From: Archangium sp.
GTDB lineage: Bacteria > Myxococcota > Myxococcia > Myxococcales > Myxococcaceae
Assembly (NCBI GenBank): GCA_030681645.1
Contig: JAUXRX010000056.1
Location: 372,001-436,000, forward strand
Direction: 5' to 3'
Length of the DNA stretch: 64,000 nt
Below, one piece after another: positions 8,728 to 17,529 of this stretch (positions are counted from its first letter, which is position 1; every line of letters starts with the position of its first letter). Position numbers and translations under genes: made by a program. The notes beneath the pieces are model-generated. The model was not told where the DNA came from and searched no databases. It saw only the letters and a list, made by a program, of their open reading frames with translations.

Positions 8728-9305
8728 TGGAAGCGCTCAAACAGCTCTCCGTGATGCCCGGGGTTGTCGGCAGCATGGTGTTCGACGCCGGGGGCCAGGT
8801 GCTGGGCAGCGCCTTTCCCCCGCTCTTCGACGCGACGACGCTCAGCCGCGTGGCTGCGGGCCTCGCGGCCGATGGCTACTTCGTCGAATGGACCGCGGGC
8901 GAGCAGTCGGCCTACGACCTGCGCTTCGCCGAGGGGTGGGTGGGGTTGCGCCGGGTCGCGCCGAGCTGGCTGCTGGTGCTGTGCACCCCCCAGGCAAACG
9001 CGCAGCTGGTGCACATGTCGCTCACCCAGGTCGCCCGACGCCTGAAGGCGAACCCTTCGAGCCAGGGGTTGCCACTGCCGGCCCCGCCGCCGCGGCCGAC
9101 GCTGGGCGATCGGCTCAGGGCGCTGGTGCAGGCCGAGCTCGGTGCGCACGCGGCCCAGGCGCTCGAGCTGCTCGCGGCCGGAGGAGAGGACCCGGCCCGC
9201 CTCGCTTCCAGCGCCGTCGAGGTCGAGCGGCTGACGCGCCTGTTCATCGACAAACGGAAGGCCGACGAGCTCGGCCGCAAGCTGCGTGACGAGTTGGGGC
9301 GCTGA
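8727..9305 (+). CDS. Roadblock/LC7 domain protein
   Basis: This 192-residue protein has an N-terminal Roadblock/LC7 fold, residues 1-105 (LKQLSVMPGVVGSMVFDAGGQVLG, then WLLVLCTPQANAQLVHMSLTQVA). A Pro-rich linker and a short helical C-terminal domain follow (LVQAELGAHAAQALELLAAGGE, then RLTRLFIDKRKADELGRKLRDEL). The ATG at 8727 is chosen over the TTG at 8724 because it forms the TGATG overlap with the DUF4388 gene. It probably modulates a Ras-like GTPase or heterodimerises with the upstream Roadblock domain. No GTPase gene is adjacent. Confidence 0.82.
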   Translation: MEALKQLSVMPGVVGSMVFDAGGQVLGSAFPPLFDATTLSRVAAGLAADGYFVEWTAGEQSAYDLRFAEGWVGLRRVAPSWLLVLCTPQANAQLVHMSLTQVARRLKANPSSQGLPLPAPPPRPTLGDRLRALVQAELGAHAAQALELLAAGGEDPARLASSAVEVERLTRLFIDKRKADELGRKLRDELGR

Positions 9306-9322
9306 ACCACAAAGGAGTTCAC

Positions 9323-9631
9323 ATGGAGTACGCAGCCTACGGTCTGGTGCTGGCCGCCATCGCGGTGATGGCCGTCAACGTGGTGCGCTCGCTGCGGCTG
9401 TCGCGGCGGCTGGTCGGAGGGGAGATCGGCCAGAAGTGGACGATGCTCACGGGGCTGGTCGGGCTCTTCTTCGTGGGCTACCTGATCTCGCCCGCGGCCA
9501 TCTATTTCAGGCTACCCGTCGAATACCTCAACCTGATGGTCTTCAGCGTCTTCCTCTTCGGAGCGGTCTTCGTCTCCGTGGTGATCGGCATCGTGGGCGA
9601 GACGCTCGGCTTCCTGAAGCTGCTCAAGTAG
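9323..9631 (+). CDS. Small three-helix membrane protein
   Basis: This 102-residue protein has three hydrophobic helices, at about residues 3-20, 41-62 and 70-95. A basic loop (RSLRLSRRLVGGEIGQK) separates the first two. A strong AAAGGAG ribosome binding site precedes the ATG, 17 bases after the Roadblock gene, so it is the third gene of that operon. It is not recognised as a family. It may anchor the Roadblock pair to the inner membrane, which is inference from position only. Confidence 0.8.
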   Translation: MEYAAYGLVLAAIAVMAVNVVRSLRLSRRLVGGEIGQKWTMLTGLVGLFFVGYLISPAAIYFRLPVEYLNLMVFSVFLFGAVFVSVVIGIVGETLGFLKLLK

Positions 9632-9679
9632 CGGCACCACAGGAAACGCTGCGCGCACCAGACCGACCAGGCGCTGCCG

Positions 9680-9883
9680 TCAGCCCAGGTCGATCGCCTC
9701 ATCGAGGCGGCGCACCGAGGCAAACCCGCCCCCATTCTCGAGCGAGAGCTCACCTTCGAAGACCCCGGTTCGCGCTGACGGGCGCAGGGCGCTCGACGAC
9801 TTCCCTCCCATCACGACGTCGTCAGTCGGCCACCAGCGCGCGGGCTCGGCGGCGTCACCAAAGTCTGCGAGCCGCAGCGCCAT
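9680..9883 (-). pseudogene. CIA30 N-terminal fragment (67 codons), coupled to SDR gene
   Basis: The ATG at 9883 overlaps the stop of the upstream SDR gene (TGATG). The frame encodes ADFGDAAEPARWWPTDDVVMGG followed by ELSLENGGGFASVRR. This is the start of the CIA30 (NADH:ubiquinone oxidoreductase intermediate-associated protein 30) fold, with its hallmark W...DDVVMGG and NGGGFASVR. A TGA then ends it after IDLG, at about one third of the normal length (about 160-180 residues). No continuation is visible in other frames. This looks like a 3'-truncated gene whose remainder was deleted up to the convergent neighbour. Confidence 0.65.
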
Positions 9884-10860
9884 CACAGCACCAGGCCGCT
9901 CTTCTCGACCGCCCACCGCCAGAGGCGTTCCCGCTCGGGCGGCGTATCGGCGCGCCGCGTCGACGCGAAGCGGTGCACCGGGCGCGGCCGGCGGTCGAGC
10001 CAGAACCGCCCCGTCTCGAGCAGCGGTGCGCCCTCGTCGACCGCGAGCCACACCAGCGTGTCCGCGGCGTCTGCGGCGGTGCGCAGCAGGGGCCCGACGA
10101 CGCGCCGGAAGGTGGGCAGCGAGCGCGCCACGCCCGGCGTGTCAGCCCAGCCCGGGTGCATGGCGTGCACGCGAATGCCATCGGCCTCGAGCCTGTGGGC
10201 CCACAGCTCGACGAGCGTCACCTGGGCGCGCTTGGCGCGGGCGTAGGCGGTGGTGCCGTCGTAGTGGGCGGCGGGCAGCTCGAGGTCGTCGACCGACAGC
10301 GGTTCGCTGTACATGCCGCCCGACGAGACCCAGAGCACGCGGGCGGGGGCGCCTGCCTTCAGGGCCGGCAAGAGCAGCCCCGTGAGCAGGAAGGGGCCGA
10401 CCACCTGGCTGGCGACGGTGAGCTCGAGGCCCTGGGGGCTGACCTGCCGAACGTCGTCGAGCGCGCCCGCGTTGTGAATGAGGACGTGGATGGCGGGGTG
10501 ACGCTTCAGCAGGTCCGCGGCGGCGCGCCGGAGCGCGGTGAGGTCGCCCGTGTCGGCGACGACGAAGCTCACGTTCGGGTTGCCCGTCTGCTGCCGGAGC
10601 TCGGCGCAGGTGGCCTCGGCCTTGAGTGCGTTGCGCGCGATGATCTCGACGGTCGCGCCCATGCGGGCCAGCGCCAGCGCCGCCTCGCGCCCCAGCCCGG
10701 ACGTCGCGCCCGTCAGCACCACGACGCGGCCCTCGAGCCTGCGCCCGTCGAGCGGAGCCCAGTGGTCGAGGCGCCGGCGGAGCGCGGAGCCGACGCGGGT
10801 GAAGCTGCCGAAGACGCTCCACTCGAGCACGGCGTCGACGCCGTCGGCGATGACGCTCAT
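9883..10860 (-). CDS. Short-chain dehydrogenase/reductase (DHRS12-like)
   Basis: This 325-residue SDR has an N-terminal extension of about 45 residues before the Rossmann fold. The dinucleotide-binding motif is TGATSGLG (residues 50-57) and the catalytic Tyr/Lys is YARAK (near residue 203), preceded by the conserved Ser in LWVSSGG. The NAG motif (HNAGAL) is present. The C-terminus (FWLDRRPRPVHRF) resembles DHRS12-like enzymes. The ATG at 10860 has a GAGG upstream and is preferred to the frame start at 10926. The substrate is unknown. Its stop is coupled to the CIA30 fragment. Confidence 0.88.
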   Translation of the reverse strand: MSVIADGVDAVLEWSVFGSFTRVGSALRRRLDHWAPLDGRRLEGRVVVLTGATSGLGREAALALARMGATVEIIARNALKAEATCAELRQQTGNPNVSFVVADTGDLTALRRAAADLLKRHPAIHVLIHNAGALDDVRQVSPQGLELTVASQVVGPFLLTGLLLPALKAGAPARVLWVSSGGMYSEPLSVDDLELPAAHYDGTTAYARAKRAQVTLVELWAHRLEADGIRVHAMHPGWADTPGVARSLPTFRRVVGPLLRTAADAADTLVWLAVDEGAPLLETGRFWLDRRPRPVHRFASTRRADTPPERERLWRWAVEKSGLVL

Positions 10861-11257
10861 CGGCCCGCCTCGCCGGAGTTCGCATGCTTCACGCTGAACA
10901 GCGTACCCATTTGCGGGAACGCCCACGGCTGATGAACAACAATCGGCCCAACCAAGGCGAGACCACCACCACTCGCACGACTCGAGGTGGCTCCGGCAAC
11001 GTGATCGAGCCGAGACCGGTGCCTCTCTCGCTGGGTCTAGCGCGGTATGTCAGAACTGGTCGACGCCGGCGCCGGTTGCCCGTCGGCCTGCCCCTGTCGG
11101 ACGCCGCCGCGAGCCAGCAGTGGTGCGACCTCGCTGGCGACGGCCAGCACGCGACCTTCGTCACCGGGTTCGGCCTGCAGACCCACCACTTCTGACGCGC
11201 CCTGGACGAAAATCGCTTTGCTCTTTTGTTCCGGTGCGCAGAGATGTCGCCGCAACC
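10861..11257. other. Divergent intergenic region without recognisable gene
   Basis: This roughly 400-base gap between the divergent SDR and GNAT-like genes presumably contains both promoters. A short plus-strand frame starting with MNNNRPNQGE exists, but it turns into Arg-rich shadow-like sequence and has no domain, so I do not call it. Confidence 0.5.
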
Positions 11258-12046
11258 ATGACGCCGAACACTCCCCGACGGTTCGAGGGCGCCCGGCGCT
11301 GGCTCTCACTTCCCGGACACTGGCAGCCGAAGACACTCTCGGAGGCGACGCTGCGCGAGCTGTGCGCCTTTCGCGTGTCCATCATGGGGCTGCGACCCGA
11401 GACCGACCCTGAGCAGGACTACCTCGCCTTCCGCCAGACGCTGCGCCGCTGCGAGTTCGTCTGGGTGGACGAGGTCGGGGGAGAGCTGGCGGGAATGTAC
11501 GCGGTCGTGCTGCGCACCCTGGAGCACGAGGGAGCGCAGTTCGCGATCTGGGAGGGCGAATATGCCTGCGTGTCGCCCCACCATCGCAAGGGCTGGAAGA
11601 TCGTCCTCTCGGTGGCCACCAGCCTCGCCTACATGCGGCTGCGGCATCGCCGGCATCGCCCGTACATCTTCGGCGCGGCCTACCTGCCCTCGTTCCTGCT
11701 GCTGCATCGGGTCGGTGCCGTCTACCTCCACGACGACCCGGCGATGAGCGCGAGCGAGCGCAGCCTGATGGCACGGCTCTCCTCGGAATACCGCGGCTGG
11801 GACCCGACGACGGGGACCATCGTGCTGCCGACGCGGCCGATTCAACCGCGCACCACCCCGCCGAGTGAGCCGTCGCTTCGGCAGCCCTGGGAGCGCTACC
11901 TCGCGCGCAACCCCCGCTGGTACGAAGGGCGCGCCAACGCGGTGCTCAAGCCCATCAGCGGGCTGGGCGCGGCGATCGCCCGCGAGACGGTGCGGCTCAG
12001 CAGCCGACGCTTCTTCGCCAGTCGCCGCAGAAGAGATGCCGCGTGA
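11258..12046 (+). CDS. GNAT-like acyltransferase-fold protein, unassigned
   Basis: This 262-residue soluble protein starts at the ATG at 11258; the frame extends upstream but with shadow-like Arg-rich sequence. The middle region (FVWVDEVGGELAGMYAVVLRTLEH, then GEYACVSPHHRKGWKI) has the beta-hairpin and V-x-P-x-x-R-x-G-like arrangement of GNAT-type acyltransferases. The classical acetyl-CoA loop is imperfect. The C-terminus is basic (SSRRFFASRRRRDAA). No neighbours suggest a pathway. Function unknown. Confidence 0.65.
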   Translation: MTPNTPRRFEGARRWLSLPGHWQPKTLSEATLRELCAFRVSIMGLRPETDPEQDYLAFRQTLRRCEFVWVDEVGGELAGMYAVVLRTLEHEGAQFAIWEGEYACVSPHHRKGWKIVLSVATSLAYMRLRHRRHRPYIFGAAYLPSFLLLHRVGAVYLHDDPAMSASERSLMARLSSEYRGWDPTTGTIVLPTRPIQPRTTPPSEPSLRQPWERYLARNPRWYEGRANAVLKPISGLGAAIARETVRLSSRRFFASRRRRDAA

Positions 12047-12108
12047 AGCCGCAAAAGAGCGGTTCGAACACCCTCTGAACGTCTCCGCCGGCGCCTCTGG
12101 AGTCGAGC

Positions 12109-12144
12109 GGCACCGAGCTGTCGTTCAAGGTGGAGATCGCCGAC
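12109..12144 (+). repeat. Exact 36-bp copy of PilZ-Hsp70 coding sequence
   Basis: These 36 bases are identical to 13785-13820, where they encode the PilZ strand GTELSFKVEIAD of the PilZ-Hsp70 gene. Similarity stops abruptly on both sides and no open PilZ gene surrounds this copy. It lies between the GNAT-like gene and the end of the DUF2378 gene. It is either a relic of a former PilZ gene or a short duplication. Confidence 0.7.
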
Positions 12145-12174
12145 TGCGACGCGATCGCTGCGGCCTCCGCGCGC

Positions 12175-12717
12175 TCAGCCGGGGTCGGTCTCCCAGCGAA
12201 CGTCGTAGATCGTGTCGGTCTCTCCGCGGACCACCTCGACCTGGGGGCGGAACCCGCCGCTGAAGACCACCACGCCCTCGATGGACCCGGCCAGGAGGTC
12301 GGTGATGGGGCTCACCTCGTTGACGCGCAGCCTCACCCGCAACGGCTCTTCCACCTCGACGACGGTCTGCAGGTAGTTGTTCCCCGAGCGGAAGGTGATG
12401 GGGCTGCGAACCAGGGTGCGGCGCGTGCCAGTGAGCCGGGCCAGCGGGGCCGTGGCGCGCCCCAGCAGGGTGCGGCTGAAGCCATCGGTGAGGCCCCGCC
12501 CCAGGTGCCGCAGCCGCTGTTCCGGTGTTCCCGCGAGGCCTTCCGCCGCCTTCTCGACCGCCCGCCACCAGGTCTCGGCGGGGTAGCCTGGCAGCAGCCG
12601 GGTCACGTCGACGCCCAGGGCCTTCCACGCCGTCGCGACCCGGGTTTGCTCGGGCTGGGGCAGTGAGTCGAAGAGTGAGCGGAAAGAGACCTCGAAGATG
12701 AGCCGTTCGCTCGACAT
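12175..12717 (-). CDS. DUF2378 (TIGR02265) family protein
   Basis: This 180-residue protein matches the myxobacterial paralogous family DUF2378 along its length. It carries the expected order: Gly-Val-Asp motif (WKALGVDVTRLLPGYPAETW), LGRGLTDGFSRTLLGR, and a C-terminal beta region (FRSGNNYLQTVVEVEE, then LLAGSIEGVVVFSGG). The ATG at 12717 follows a GGGGGAA site. A longer in-frame extension upstream has no support. DUF2378 proteins are numerous in Myxococcus and Stigmatella, with unknown function. Lineage restriction makes this a useful taxonomic hint. Confidence 0.85.
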   Translation of the reverse strand: MSSERLIFEVSFRSLFDSLPQPEQTRVATAWKALGVDVTRLLPGYPAETWWRAVEKAAEGLAGTPEQRLRHLGRGLTDGFSRTLLGRATAPLARLTGTRRTLVRSPITFRSGNNYLQTVVEVEEPLRVRLRVNEVSPITDLLAGSIEGVVVFSGGFRPQVEVVRGETDTIYDVRWETDPG

Positions 12718-12996
12718 GGTGGTTCCCCCCTTGTCACGGTCGTGGGCCTCAGGCATCCCCATCGCCGGTGAGCCATCGCGCCCCCATTCCCCCATCGAAT
12801 TCGGCGCATGAATCAAATGTGACGAGGCTCGGCGCAGGGGGTCGCGCATCCCACCCATCTCGTCGCGGGAGACGAAGACCTTCAGTTGCCCGTCGGGTGA
12901 AGTGGGGGGGCGCCGACGGGGCAGCGGCCGCACCCGTGCGAGCGGGCTAGACTGCGCGTCTTGTTCAGGCTCGACTCCGAACAGGCGTTGCTCGAT

Positions 12997-13395
12997 TCAC
13001 TCCGCACGAAGGTTCGCTAACACGTGGAGTGAGTGGCCCTCGCGATGTGATGCCACCACCCGTCTGACTCCGACCGCCGTCCCCCCACTCGTGTATCCGC
13101 CGCGATCGGTGATCTGCGCGCCGGGCCCACCCGCGCCCGTGGCAAACCAGATGACGACGATCACCAGACTGATCGCGAAGATCGGCGCGTGAAGGATGAC
13201 CGCGCCGCGACCGGTCATCTTGAAGATCGCCACGGCAGCGCTCGTTGCTCCCGCGTAGAGCGCGAACAACCCGAACGCGATGATCGTGGTGAGCCAGCGC
13301 AGGAACGGGCCGCTGTTCAGGTCAACCCAGACCGCCAGCGCGGGGAAGATCAGAAACGCGGCCAGCGCCAGCAGGTGGATCCGCCATCGGCTCAT
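12997..13395 (-). CDS. Small membrane protein, three predicted helices
   Basis: This 132-residue protein has hydrophobic helices at about residues 6-22 (LLALAAFLIFPALAVWV), 32-56 (LTTIIAFGLFALYAGATSAAVAIF) and 64-84 (VILHAPIFAISLVIVVIWFATGA). A Gly/Thr-rich, basic C-terminal tail follows. ATG 13395 is preferred over the upstream frame start. No family is recognised and no operon partner is close. It is probably an inner-membrane protein. Confidence 0.68.
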   Translation of the reverse strand: MSRWRIHLLALAAFLIFPALAVWVDLNSGPFLRWLTTIIAFGLFALYAGATSAAVAIFKMTGRGAVILHAPIFAISLVIVVIWFATGAGGPGAQITDRGGYTSGGTAVGVRRVVASHREGHSLHVLANLRAE

Positions 13396-13637
13396 GCGGC
13401 TGAGCCTACACGCCACCTGACCCCTTCGAGCGAAGTGGGCGCACCTGGCCCCCGATTCGATTCCCCACGCACGACGTCATCGTCGACGGCGTCGAGCCTG
13501 AGGCTTCGTCGACGCAGCCCCTTCCGCGTAGCGGTTGGCCGCCTGGCCTCCGCCCACGCCGCGCTCGGGGGTAAGCGGAAGTAGGCCTGGAGTTCTCCTC
13601 ACGACCCTGAGCGCTTCGGCTGCATAATCGCGCGGCC

Positions 13638-16307
13638 GTGGACCACAACCGATCGACCCAGCGGAAGCTCGTGGGCCTCCTCGTCAAGCTGGCCCACAAG
13701 GGAGTCGACGAGTTCGCTTCGAAGTACGCCACCAACCTCTCCGACGGCGGCATGTTCATTCGCACGCGCGAGCCCAAACCGCGTGGCACCGAGCTGTCGT
13801 TCAAGGTGGAGATCGCCGACGGCCAGCGCGTGCTGCAGGGCATCGCGGTGGTGCGGTGGACGCGCGCCGACGGCGACCCCAACGGGCCCCCCGGCATGGG
13901 CCTCGAGTTCCTCAAGCTCGACCCTGCCTCGCGCGCGCTGGTCGATCGCATGCTGGGCAAGGACCCGTCGTCGCCGTCGGTGGTGGTCGGGCCCTCTGCC
14001 ATCGCCCCGCCGCCCGCGCCGCCGAAGGGCATCGCGCCCGCCGTCGCTCCGGCGAAGGGTCTCGCGCCCGCGACCACGCCCGCGAAGGGCCTCGCGCCCG
14101 CCATCGCGCCCGCGACCACGCCCGCGAAGGGCGCCCCCGCGGCAGCGAAGCCCCCGACCGGCGGCGACCTCGTCGACGAGCTCTTCGCCGACCTGCCCGC
14201 CCCGAGCGCCATCCAGCCCGCGCCGCTCGAGGACGAGCCCTTCGAGGCCGCGGCCGCGTTCGTCGCGCAACCGCATCCCTTCGCGGCGGCGCCTTCGCCC
14301 GTCCCCAGCGCCGTCGAGGCGCCCCTGCTGGGAGACCCCGACGTCTTCGGCGCGCTCGCCTCGAGCAGCAGCCCGGAACAGGAGATCGACATCGACCTCG
14401 ACGCGCTCGTCGCGGAGACGCCGCGGCCGCCCCTGAGCGATCTCTTCGAGTCGTCCGAGTCCGACCCCGGCTTCGAAGTCGACCTCGAGGAAGTCGAACC
14501 CCTGCCTGCGGCGCCCTTCGTGCCGCCGCCCACGAAGACCCGCCCTGCCGAGGCGCCCGCCGAGGTGCGCACGCCGGTGGTGCTCGACAGCCCGGCGCCG
14601 GCGCCACCGCCGTCCCCGCAGCCGGCCTCGGGCGCCCCCATCTACCTCAAGGACATCAAGCCCAGCGATGGCACGGGCCCGGTGATCGGCATCGACCTGG
14701 GCACGACCAACTCGGCGTGCGCGGTGCTCACCAAGGGGCGTCCGATCATCCTGTCCTCGAAAGACGGCCACAACACCATCCCCTCGGTGGTGGCGCTCAA
14801 CGCGAAGGGCGTGCTGGTCGTCGGCCACCGCGCTCGCGGGCAGATGGTGCTCAACCCCACCCAGTCCATCTTCGGGGCCAAGCGGCTGGTGGGCCGCGAG
14901 TTCGACAGCGCCACCGTGAAGCAGGTGAAGGAACGTTCGCACTTCGAGATCGTCGCCGGGCACGACCGCCGCGCGGCCGTGAGGCTGGGCCCCAACGTCC
15001 TCTCGCTCGAAGAGGTGCAGGGCCTGGTGCTCAAGGAGTGCCGCGAGATGGCCGAGCAGGCCCTGGGCACGCCGGTGTCGCGCGCCGTCGTCACCTGCCC
15101 CGCCTACTACTCCGAGCCCCAGCGCGAGGCCGTGCGCCGCGCCGGCGCCATGGCCGGCCTCAAGGTCGAGCGCGTGCTCAACGAGCCCACCGCCGCGGCG
15201 CTCGCCTTCGGCATGAACCGCGAGCTGAAGAAGACGGTGCTCGTCTACGACCTCGGCGGCGGCACCTTCGACGCGACGCTGCTCAAGCTCGACCAGAACG
15301 TCTTCGAGGTGCTCGCCACGGGCGGCGACGTCTTCCTCGGCGGCGTCGACTTCGACAACCAGCTGGTCGACCTCCTGCTCGAGCGCTTCGCCACCTGGCA
15401 CAAGCGCCCGTTCTCCGGCGACCGGGTGGCGCTCTCGCGCATCACCGAGGTGGCCGAGAAGATGAAGATGGCCCTCTCGGAGCGCAGCAGCTTCGACGTG
15501 CACCTGCCCATGCTCGAGATGGACTCTGCCGGCAAGCCGCTCGACCTGCGCACCACCGTGACGCGCGCCGAAGTCGAAGCCGTCTGCGGCGAGCTCATCG
15601 AACGCACCATCCAGGCCGTGCAGGACGTGCTGCTCGACGCCAAGCTGCGCCCCAACCAGGTCGACGACATCATCCTCGTAGGCGGCATGAGCCGCATGCC
15701 GATGGTGCGCGAGAAGTTGAAGGCGGTGTTCAAGAAGCCGCCGCAGGCCTCGGTGAACGCCGACGAAGCGGTGGCGCTGGGCGCGGCGCTCTATTCAGGC
15801 ACGGTGGACAAGGTGTCGAGCCTGGTGCTGATCGACGTGGTGCCGATGACCATCGGCCTGGGCCGCCCCGGCGGCGCGTTCCACCGGCTCATCGAGCGCA
15901 ACACCCCGCTGCCTGCCACCAAGTCGTTCGGCATCAGCACCCAGAAGAACGACGAGACCGAGCTCGAGGTGATGGTCTTCCAGGGCGAAGACTCGAACGT
16001 CGCGGGCAACGAGTTCCTCGGCGCGGTCACCATCAGCGGGCTACCGAAGGGCCCGGCGGGCTCGGTGCAGGTGGCCATCACCCTGGGCCTCGACGCCGAG
16101 TGCGTGCTGCGCGTCGAGGCGCGCGAGTTCCGCACCCGGCAGGTGGTGCGCTCGACGCTGGCCACCCGCTACACCAGCGAGGAGATCGCCCAGCGCCTCG
16201 GCATCAGCACCGAGAAGCGCGAGGCGGTGAACAAGTCGCGCGGTGAAGAGCTCGAGAAGCGCGCCGGCGGCTTCTGGGGGAAGTTGAAGGGCCTCTTCAA
16301 ACGCTAG
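13638..16307 (+). CDS. PilZ-Hsp70 fusion: DnaK-like chaperone with N-terminal PilZ domain
   Basis: This 889-residue protein joins three parts. Residues about 10-110 form a PilZ-type domain (NLSDGGMFIRTREP, then GTELSFKVEIADG, MGLEFLKL), often a c-di-GMP sensor. The canonical RxxxR before the first strand is not obvious. Residues about 115-345 are a low-complexity linker with repeated PAKG units and acidic patches. Residues 347-720 are an Hsp70 ATPase domain: GIDLGTTNS (phosphate 1), VYDLGGGTFD near 535 (phosphate 2) and LVGGMSRMP near 677. A beta substrate-binding domain follows and the alpha lid is short, ending in a basic tail. GTG start. It plausibly couples chaperone activity to a second messenger. 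Confidence 0.9.
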   Translation: MDHNRSTQRKLVGLLVKLAHKGVDEFASKYATNLSDGGMFIRTREPKPRGTELSFKVEIADGQRVLQGIAVVRWTRADGDPNGPPGMGLEFLKLDPASRALVDRMLGKDPSSPSVVVGPSAIAPPPAPPKGIAPAVAPAKGLAPATTPAKGLAPAIAPATTPAKGAPAAAKPPTGGDLVDELFADLPAPSAIQPAPLEDEPFEAAAAFVAQPHPFAAAPSPVPSAVEAPLLGDPDVFGALASSSSPEQEIDIDLDALVAETPRPPLSDLFESSESDPGFEVDLEEVEPLPAAPFVPPPTKTRPAEAPAEVRTPVVLDSPAPAPPPSPQPASGAPIYLKDIKPSDGTGPVIGIDLGTTNSACAVLTKGRPIILSSKDGHNTIPSVVALNAKGVLVVGHRARGQMVLNPTQSIFGAKRLVGREFDSATVKQVKERSHFEIVAGHDRRAAVRLGPNVLSLEEVQGLVLKECREMAEQALGTPVSRAVVTCPAYYSEPQREAVRRAGAMAGLKVERVLNEPTAAALAFGMNRELKKTVLVYDLGGGTFDATLLKLDQNVFEVLATGGDVFLGGVDFDNQLVDLLLERFATWHKRPFSGDRVALSRITEVAEKMKMALSERSSFDVHLPMLEMDSAGKPLDLRTTVTRAEVEAVCGELIERTIQAVQDVLLDAKLRPNQVDDIILVGGMSRMPMVREKLKAVFKKPPQASVNADEAVALGAALYSGTVDKVSSLVLIDVVPMTIGLGRPGGAFHRLIERNTPLPATKSFGISTQKNDETELEVMVFQGEDSNVAGNEFLGAVTISGLPKGPAGSVQVAITLGLDAECVLRVEAREFRTRQVVRSTLATRYTSEEIAQRLGISTEKREAVNKSRGEELEKRAGGFWGKLKGLFKR

Positions 16308-16308
16308 A

Positions 16309-16353
16309 TCTCCCTCTCCCTGCGCAGCGGGGAGAGGGCCGGGGTGAGGGGCT
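16309..16353. repeat. Dispersed palindromic repeat, family A (copy 1)
   Basis: The arms CCCTCTCCC and GGGAGAGGG form a 9-bp stem, followed by a GGTGAGGGG tail. It lies in the convergent gap between the Hsp70 fusion and the metalloprotease-like gene, where the hairpin could serve as a bidirectional terminator. Seven related copies occur elsewhere in the window. Confidence 0.75.
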
Positions 16354-16362
16354 GATCACCGC

Positions 16363-17529
16363 TCAGTTCAGCGGCTTCTGCGCCTCGGTGGCGAAGGTGC
16401 CGGCCTTGTACCAGGCGATGGCCGGCTTCGCGACGCGCTCCAGCGCCGGCTCGTCGAGCTTCGAGAGCACGAAGCCCTCGGCCAGGTTCTCGTCGATGGT
16501 CGCGCGGCCGTACTGCGTGACCGAGACGGCGGGGTCCACCACCGCGGCGAACGCGCGCTCGGCGGCGCGGCCGTTCTTGAGCATCACCTTGTCGAGGTTG
16601 TTGATGGTCGAGCGCAGCGCGTCGGCCACGGCGAACTTCTCCTTCGCGACCTTCTTGGTCTCGGGCGAAGGGTCGGCCTTCATCGCGGCCTGCGCCGCCA
16701 TCGCCTCGGCCACGGCCTTGTTGGCGGCGATGGCCTTCTGGCGGCCCTGGAAGTCGGACATCGCGTGGGCGAGCTCGTGAAGGATGGTCGAGACCGAGGC
16801 CACCGTGGGCGCGTCGACCGGGCCGTAGAAGTAGTCCTCGTCGCGGCTGTAGACCTTGTTGAAGACGTCGATGGTCATGCCGTCGTCGGCGCGGCGGTAG
16901 AAGGCCATGCGGCCCCCGATGTCGTTGCCCTTGCGACGGAAGCCGAGCCCACCGGCGAGCGCGAGCTCGGCGGGCGTGAGCAGCGAGAGCGCCTTGTCGA
17001 TGGTCGCCAGCTCCAGCGGCGTCCACGGCGCGCCATCACTGGTGAAGGGGTCGAGCTTGTACTTCGCGGCGATCTCCTCGGCCGTCGGCCCGGCAGTGAG
17101 CAGGTCCTTCACGGGGGCGCCGGTCTGCACCGTCATGGCGCCGGACAGCTCCCAGATGATGGTGGTGGGCACGCGCGTGCCGTCGGGCTGGGCGATGAGG
17201 AAGTCGCTCTCGGCGCCCTGCGAGCCGGCGCGCTGGAGGTGCGCCAGCACCGCGATGGTCTCGATGCGCGAGGCGCCGGTCAACGCGGCGTCGCCGTCCT
17301 TCCAGAGGCTCGTCGTCGCCTTCCCGGTGCGATCGATCGAGGCCAGCTTCACCTGCTTCGCGAGCCCGATGATCTGCTGCGTGAGCTGCGCGTCACTGAG
17401 CTTCAGCACCGGGGCGAGCGGGTTGATGCCCGAGCCATAGCGCGGGGCGGCCACGGGGGCCGGAGGTGGTGCCGCGAACGTGGTGGTGACGCCGAGGAGC
17501 AACGCGGAAGACAGCAGCAGTCGGTTCAT
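16363..17529 (-). CDS. Secreted HExxH putative zinc metalloprotease
   Basis: This 388-residue protein begins with a cleavable Sec signal (MNRLLLSSALLLGVTTTFAAP). Its key motif is ILHELAHAMSD at about residues 249-259, an HExxH zinc site; a further Glu in NLAEGFVLSK (about residue 354) could be the third ligand (gluzincin-like). The mature domain is otherwise not recognised. A helical, Ala/Lys-rich insertion (KAVAEAMAAQAAMKAD) follows the motif. It is probably periplasmic or secreted. Substrate unknown. It is transcribed alone, with repeat copy A1 after its 3' end. Confidence 0.75.
   Translation of the reverse strand: MNRLLLSSALLLGVTTTFAAPPPAPVAAPRYGSGINPLAPVLKLSDAQLTQQIIGLAKQVKLASIDRTGKATTSLWKDGDAALTGASRIETIAVLAHLQRAGSQGAESDFLIAQPDGTRVPTTIIWELSGAMTVQTGAPVKDLLTAGPTAEEIAAKYKLDPFTSDGAPWTPLELATIDKALSLLTPAELALAGGLGFRRKGNDIGGRMAFYRRADDGMTIDVFNKVYSRDEDYFYGPVDAPTVASVSTILHELAHAMSDFQGRQKAIAANKAVAEAMAAQAAMKADPSPETKKVAKEKFAVADALRSTINNLDKVMLKNGRAAERAFAAVVDPAVSVTQYGRATIDENLAEGFVLSKLDEPALERVAKPAIAWYKAGTFATEAQKPLN

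Noticed and set aside
10884..11195. Small plus-strand frame starting near MNNNRPNQGE
   Set aside because: Becomes Arg-rich and has no domain, start site or conservation clue.
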